This document shows, piece after piece, positions 14,592 to 17,852 of a stretch of 17,852 nt of DNA. The stretch is from an uncultured Dorea sp. (GTDB lineage Bacteria > Bacillota > Clostridia > Lachnospirales > Lachnospiraceae), in NCBI GenBank assembly GCA_934295165.1, contig CAKRAT010000044.1:1-17852 (forward strand), written 5' to 3'. Below the pieces are notes generated by a model. It worked only from the letters and a program-made list of their open reading frames with translations. It searched no databases and was not told the DNA's origin. Position 1 is the first letter of the stretch; each line of letters opens with the position of its first letter. The translations under genes and the position numbers were made by a program.

Positions 14592-15464
14592 CTATCTGGC
14601 TTTACTCAACAGATTGCTTAACTTCGTGAATTCTTCCAGTGTCAGTGTCTCACCTCTCACGCCCGCGCCCTTTCCAAGTGCCTCGATCGCTGCTTCTATT
14701 TCTTCTTTTGTAAAATCTAATGCTGCCGCATTCTTCAGACCGTTCGCCAGTGTCTTTCTTCTCTGGTTGAAGGATGCCCGGATGATATTGAACAGCAGCT
14801 TCTCATCCTGCACCTGTACCGGCTTTTCCTGATGGCAAGTCAGGCGGATGACCGCTGAGCCGACCTTCGGTCTCGGCATGAAGCAGTTCGGCGGAACATT
14901 TGCCACAATGTACGGATCGGCATAATACTGCACTGCAAGAGACAATGCGCCGTAATCCTTATTGCCCGGTCCGGTCTGCATACGGTCTGCAACTTCTTTC
15001 TGCACCATGACCGTAATACTCTCCACCGGAACTTCATTTTCAAAAAGTCCCATAATGATTGGTGTCGTAATATAATATGGCAGGTTCGCCACTACTTTGA
15101 CCGGCTTTCCGTTATTCTCTTCGTCTGCGAGTTTTTTCAGATCCAGCTTCAATACATCTTCATTGATGACACGGACATTGTCATATCCGCTTAATGTATC
15201 CTTCAGAATCGGGATCAGGTTCTTATCAATCTCAACTGCGATTACCTTTCCTGCTGCCTGTGCCAGATACTGTGTCATCGTACCGATTCCCGGTCCGATC
15301 TCCAGTACCATATCATCCTTCGTAATATTTGCCGACTGTATAATCTTATCTAATACATGTGTATCGATCAGGAAATTCTGACCGAACTTTTTCTGAAATG
15401 AAAAATTATATTTCTGCAGAACCTCTATCGTGTTCTGCGGATTCCCTAACGTTGGTTCTTTCAT
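14592..15464 (-). CDS. rsmA: 16S rRNA dimethyladenosine transferase RsmA/KsgA
   Basis: The protein has 290 residues, full length for the family. The RNA-entry block is KKFGQNFLID (25-34), SAM motif I is LEIGPGIGTMTQYLA (54-68), and the acidic residues are VEID (77-80) and NEDVL (101-105). The catalytic motif NLPYYITTP is at 127-135, and FMPRPKVGSAVIRL follows. The C-terminal domain holds FNQRRKTL. It dimethylates two adenines near the 3' end of 16S rRNA during small-subunit assembly. The start is supported by GGGAGG (15469-15474 on the complement), 4 nt from ATG. It lies in the metG-tatD-ksgA region seen across Firmicutes, although rnmV, usually just before it, is absent here. The 193 bp to citrate synthase hold no clear terminator or promoter that I can support. 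Confidence 0.97.
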   Translation of the reverse strand: MKEPTLGNPQNTIEVLQKYNFSFQKKFGQNFLIDTHVLDKIIQSANITKDDMVLEIGPGIGTMTQYLAQAAGKVIAVEIDKNLIPILKDTLSGYDNVRVINEDVLKLDLKKLADEENNGKPVKVVANLPYYITTPIIMGLFENEVPVESITVMVQKEVADRMQTGPGNKDYGALSLAVQYYADPYIVANVPPNCFMPRPKVGSAVIRLTCHQEKPVQVQDEKLLFNIIRASFNQRRKTLANGLKNAAALDFTKEEIEAAIEALGKGAGVRGETLTLEEFTKLSNLLSKAR

Positions 15465-15504
15465 GGATCCTCCCGTGTATTATGTAATTTCTTGATTATT
15501 CCTC

Positions 15505-15533
15505 ATTATACAATAATTTGGCGGGGATTGATA
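15505..15533 (-). promoter_or_regulatory. Possible ksgA promoter
   Basis: On the minus strand a perfect TATAAT (15510-15505) is preceded at 17 bp by TATCAA (15533-15528), a poor -35 box. Position, about 35 bp before the ribosome site, suits ksgA transcription. Confidence 0.45.
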
Positions 15534-15558
15534 GCGATAAAAAATGAAATATGTATAA

Positions 15559-16094
15559 ATGGTAACAGTCATCCTTCTGATGCGGGATCCCGAGATCCTG
15601 CGCCGGATCTTCTGCTCCTACGTCTCACTTACACGCCAGAACATCCAGACACTGCTTGCATGCATGACCATTGGTATCGGATTGTAGCTGATTTCTCTTC
15701 TGCTGATCTTCGGACTCTACGGACATGAACTGCCACTGATCCGCATATGCCGTTATTGTTACTCAGTATTTTTCTTATAATGTTCGACGGACTCGCAATT
15801 GCTTTCCTCGTAGAAAATGTCGCACCTGCAGCCGCTGTCATCAACAGTATTGTAAATGTAACGGCTCTTGGGACGCGTTTCTTATGCGGGGTCTTCTTTC
15901 CGATGTCCATGCTGTCTGCGTTACGTCCCATCTCCCGGTGTCTGCCTGTATCCTGGTTCATCACCGCGGTGAATCTCCCGGGTGATTACCGGACGCTGGA
16001 TGCCGGAATGCAGACAGAACTTTACACGGTATTTTGTGAAAGAACGGATGCGGAATATATATATAGTAAACGTAGTGACGAAGTGATTGGTTAG
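15559..16094 (+). pseudogene. Decayed ABC-2 type transporter permease
   Basis: From 15559 the first frame reads MRDPEILRRIFC (from 15580) and then VSLTRQNIQTLLACMTIGIGL, as in the central part of ABC-2 permeases. It meets TAG at 15685-15687 where Trp is expected, then continues LISLLLIFGLYGHELPLIR. At about 15745 the frame shifts; ATG 15747 onward reads PLLLLSIFLIMFDGLAIAFLVENVAPAAAVINSIVNV and so on. This includes the family block ALGTRFLCGVFFPMSML...LPVSWFITAVNLPGDY. It ends at 16094 with an unrelated tail (RTDAEYIYSKRSDEVIG). The N-terminal half and the last membrane helix are missing, and there is no ATPase gene alongside. It would have been a membrane exporter subunit. It is the only non-housekeeping gene between ksgA and tatD and probably a leftover of transferred DNA. 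Confidence 0.8.
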
Positions 16095-16210
16095 GATTCA
16101 ATTTATAGCTTGCTATGTGAATTTTGTATATTTTTGACTGATTTTTTCGCATTTTGTTTTGACGCAATTTCTTTATACAGAATTTTATGCATAAGGGTTT
16201 TCTTATTAAT

Positions 16211-16256
16211 AAACAGGGAAGATATCATTATTTTTTCAATATCTCCCCTGTTTTTT
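16211..16256. terminator. Bidirectional terminator between permease remnant and tatD
   Basis: AAACAGGGAAGATAT (16211-16225) pairs with ATATCTCCCCTGTTT (16239-16253) with one mismatch and a 13-nt loop. It is followed by T6 on the plus strand. On the minus strand, TTTATTAATAAG after the stem gives a weaker T run, 165 bp after tatD. Confidence 0.75.
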
Positions 16257-16269
16257 ACCGCCATACATT

Positions 16270-16361
16270 CGTAAGGATCTGCCTGCGGCCAAAGCATCCG
16301 TAAGGAGCTGCCTGTGGCAGATCCTGCAGGTGGCAGATCCTGTAGGTGGCAAGTCCTGTAG
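16270..16361. repeat. Short direct-repeat cluster downstream of tatD
   Basis: CGTAAGGATCTGCCTGCGG (16270-16288) is repeated at 16299-16317 with two mismatches. It is followed by three tandem 16-bp units, GTGGCAGATCCTGCAG (16314-16329), GTGGCAGATCCTGTAG (16330-16345) and GTGGCAAGTCCTGTAG (16346-16361). GGATCTGCC and GGCAGATCC are also mutually inverted, so the block can fold. It has no ORF and no CRISPR-like spacers. Confidence 0.8.
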
Positions 16362-16418
16362 ATTAACACATATTTACAAGAAACTGACACGCGCAAGCTC
16401 TATATCTTATTCTGCTTC

Positions 16419-17180
16419 CTACAAGCGATACATATGTCTGGCATTTTTCTCCGTCTGTTCGACTACTTCTTCATACGTAATGCCCTTTAATTCCGCAATC
16501 TTCTCTGCCACATAGCAGATATAAGCCGAATTATTGCGCTTTCCACGATTCGGCTCTGGTGCCATGTACGGGCAGTCCGTCTCGAGCACGATTGATGTCA
16601 GCGGAATATTTTCCACTACTTCTTTCAGTTTCTTCGCATTTTTGAACGTTATCACTCCGCCAACACCGATGTAGAATCCCATCTTAATATATTCCTGTGC
16701 CATTTCTTTCGAATAAGAATAACAATGGATCACACCGCTTAGTCCTTTCGAATGCTCCTTCATAATCTCCATGGTATCTGCCGCCGCCTCCCGGCTGTGG
16801 ATCAGAACCGGAAGCTCCAGCTCCCTTGCCAGTTCCAGCTGTCGTATGAACCATTTTTTCTGCACTTCTCTCGGCTCATTGTCCCAGTAATAATCCAGAC
16901 CGATCTCACCTACCGCAACCACTTTATCCTCTTTAAACAGCTCTTTCATCTGTGCAAAAGTCTCTTCATTCAGGCTTCCGATTTCATCCGGATGAATCCC
17001 GACTGCCGCATATACAAACGGATACTCCTTTGCAAGTGCGATAACCTTTCTGCATGAATTGTATGTTGCACTGACATTTACAATTGTGCCAACGCCCTGC
17101 TCTTCCATCGAGTTCAGCAATTCTACTCTGTCGTCATTAAACTGCTCATCGTCATAATGTGCATGTGTATCAAATATCAT
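16419..17180 (-). CDS. tatD: TatD family metal-dependent hydrolase
   Basis: The protein has 253 residues. It is a TIM-barrel metal hydrolase with the family ligands in order: HxH in FDTHAHYDD (His6, His8), Glu92 in GEIGLDYYW, His128 in LIHSREA, His152 in VIHCYSYS and Asp202 in ETDCPYMAPEPNRGKRN. TatD proteins are 3'-5' DNA exonucleases implicated in DNA repair. ATG 17180 is chosen over ATG 17225 because GGAGGG (17185-17190 on the complement) lies 4 nt upstream. The family also begins at this Met, and the longer form would translate through a GGGGACGG palindrome. It follows metG, as in Bacillus (metS-yabD), but separated by 285 bp of repeats and DnaA-box-like sites. Confidence 0.95.
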   Translation of the reverse strand: MIFDTHAHYDDEQFNDDRVELLNSMEEQGVGTIVNVSATYNSCRKVIALAKEYPFVYAAVGIHPDEIGSLNEETFAQMKELFKEDKVVAVGEIGLDYYWDNEPREVQKKWFIRQLELARELELPVLIHSREAAADTMEIMKEHSKGLSGVIHCYSYSKEMAQEYIKMGFYIGVGGVITFKNAKKLKEVVENIPLTSIVLETDCPYMAPEPNRGKRNNSAYICYVAEKIAELKGITYEEVVEQTEKNARHMYRL

Positions 17181-17190
17181 ATATCCCTCC

Positions 17191-17223
17191 GGGGACGGGG
17201 GTTTTCTAAAAATCCTCCGTCCC
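17191..17223. repeat. GGGGACGG palindrome upstream of tatD
   Basis: GGGGACGGGGGTTTTCTAAA and its right arm AAATCCTCCGTCCC (17210-17223) form an imperfect inverted repeat. It has the same core as 5411-5454 and 17403-17448. It abuts the tatD ribosome site (17185-17190). Confidence 0.75.
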
Positions 17224-17258
17224 AAATCAAAAATGTCCTATCCCCAGTGTCCCAATAT

Positions 17259-17355
17259 TTATCCCTTCTTTTCCACACGTTATCCCAAGGAATTTCACGG
17301 TTATCCCACCCTTATCCCAAGGTTTTCCACATACTTATCCACATCATGTGGATAA
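17259..17355. promoter_or_regulatory. Phased array of DnaA-box-like 9-mers
   Basis: Boxes related to TTATCCACA start at 17259 (TTATCCCTT), 17269 (TTTTCCACA), 17280 (TTATCCCAA), 17301 (TTATCCCAC), 17312 (TTATCCCAA), 17323 (TTTTCCACA) and 17335 (TTATCCACA, perfect). An inverted perfect TGTGGATAA starts at 17347. A decayed unit (AATTTCACG) fills the gap at 17291. Start-to-start steps are 10, 11, 11, 10, 11, 11, 12 and 12 bp, about one helical turn. Three boxes fit TTWTNCACA exactly on the plus strand and one on the minus. Weak related 9-mers occur back to 17238. There is no dnaA or dnaN nearby. It may be a DnaA-binding regulatory or titration site. Confidence 0.65.
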
Positions 17356-17402
17356 CTTATGTGACAGATACCGTATATAGATGTCGGATATTAGAAGATA
17401 TT

Positions 17403-17448
17403 GTAAATGGGGACGGGGGATTTTTAGAAATCCTCCGTCCCCATTTAC
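17403..17448. repeat. GGGGACGG palindrome downstream of metG, possible terminator
   Basis: The left arm GTAAATGGGGACGGGGGATT(T) (17403-17423) pairs with 17428-17448 over 21 bp with one G-T and a 4-nt loop. It begins 17 bp after the metG stop codon, so it could act as metG's terminator or 3'-end stabiliser although no T run follows. Confidence 0.75.
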
Positions 17449-17465
17449 GTATTTATATATTCACC

Positions 17466-17852
17466 TTAACAAATCTCTGCACCGGCCGGCATATTCTTCT
17501 CCGGTGTCATAAGTGCCAGATTACCTTCTGCGTCTTCTGCACACAGCAGCATACCCTCAGATAATACTCCGGCAAGTTTTGCAGGTTTTAAGTTCACAAG
17601 AACCATAACCTTCTTACCAACCATCTCTTCTGCAGAGTAATGTTTCTTAATTCCGGATACGATCTGTTTTACTTCGCTTCCGATCTTAACCTGTGAGCAG
17701 AGAAGCTTCTTGGATTTTTTCACTTCTTCGCAGGCAATGATCTCACCAACCTGGAACTGCATCTTTCCGAAGTCATCGAATGTGATCTCCGGCTTTGCTT
17801 CGATGTCGATCACTTCTTCGTCAGCTTCTTCTTTTGCCTCTTCCTTCTCTTC
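17466..17852 (-). CDS. metG: Methionyl-tRNA synthetase, C-terminal tRNA-binding domain (5' end outside window)
   Basis: The frame is open to the window edge and ends at TAA 17466-17468, so 128 residues are visible. The upstream 13 codons are an acidic linker (EEKEEAKEEADEE). The rest is the OB-fold tRNA-binding domain found at the C-terminus of many bacterial MetRS: ITFDDFGKMQFQVGEI (start), VKKSKKLLCSQVKIG, QIVSGIKKHY, VMVLVNLKPAKLAGVLSEGM and LLCAED. The enzyme charges methionine on tRNA; this domain improves tRNA binding and dimerises. The tatD gene following it fits the Firmicute metG-tatD order. A free-standing tRNA-binding protein is excluded by the in-frame extension and linker, though the catalytic part is not seen. 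Confidence 0.92.
   Translation of the reverse strand, partial: EEKEEAKEEADEEVIDIEAKPEITFDDFGKMQFQVGEIIACEEVKKSKKLLCSQVKIGSEVKQIVSGIKKHYSAEEMVGKKVMVLVNLKPAKLAGVLSEGMLLCAEDAEGNLALMTPEKNMPAGAEIC

Noticed and set aside
16270..16361. CRISPR array
   Set aside because: Units are 16-19 bp with no spacers of regular length, and there are no cas genes.
17259..17355. Main chromosomal origin oriC
   Set aside because: The DnaA boxes are convincing, but no dnaA, dnaN or rpmH is adjacent and metG-tatD are not origin-flanking in themselves; kept only as a DnaA-binding array.
1..17852. tRNA or rRNA genes
   Set aside because: I found no cloverleaf with a T-loop GGTTCGAATCC-type motif and no rRNA-like stretch on either strand.

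Overview
The window looks like chromosome of a low-to-middle G+C anaerobic Firmicute, most likely a Lachnospiraceae-type gut Clostridium. The grounds are the codon and base style, strong GGAGG-type ribosome sites, a Spo0A-type DNA-binding protein, a Lachnospiraceae-style phosphofructokinase, and the metG-tatD-ksgA grouping common in Firmicutes. I cannot name a species. Almost all genes lie on the minus strand. The exceptions are the phosphofructokinase end, queT, the Spo0A-like gene, two small RNAs and a decayed ABC permease.

Layout: 1-489 is the 3' end of a PPi-type phosphofructokinase. 486-785 is a MITE-like inverted-repeat element. 825-1510 is a promoter, a preQ1-type leader and queT, ending in a strong terminator. 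1618-5310 (minus) is a tightly coupled pair: a class I methyltransferase, then a membrane-anchored extracellular protein with a propeller-like region and a catalytically dead C39-like domain. 5373-5454 holds GGGGACGG palindromes; one of them contributes the stop codon of the histidine kinase. 5452-8754 (minus) is an OmpR-type response regulator/histidine kinase operon.

8755-10034 is the most unusual part. A free-standing Spo0A C-terminal domain protein is followed by two paralogous, promoter-bearing, terminator-ended small RNA candidates (about 9472-9612 and 9919-10034). Both have a GATAGTTG/CAACTATC hairpin, an unpaired CCCCCCTC run and a second hairpin. Between them, on the minus strand, is a 27-residue ORF that looks like a cupin gene with its middle deleted. 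10016-11814 (minus) is a GntR/YtrA-type repressor with an operator-promoter, and a DUF5808 membrane protein gene broken by one in-frame TGA.

12096-14398 (minus) is citrate synthase followed by an alpha/beta hydrolase, overlapping by ATGA. 14592-15464 is ksgA/rsmA. 15559-16094 is an ABC-2 permease pseudogene on the plus strand. 16419-17180 is tatD, and 17466-17852 is the 3' end of metG. The gap between metG and tatD holds an array of DnaA-box-like 9-mers spaced about 11 bp apart, flanked by GGGGACGG palindromes.

Best candidates for something undescribed: the twin C-rich small RNAs next to the orphan Spo0A-type regulator, and the helically phased DnaA-box array between metG and tatD. All calls were made by eye from the sequence; no database search was run.
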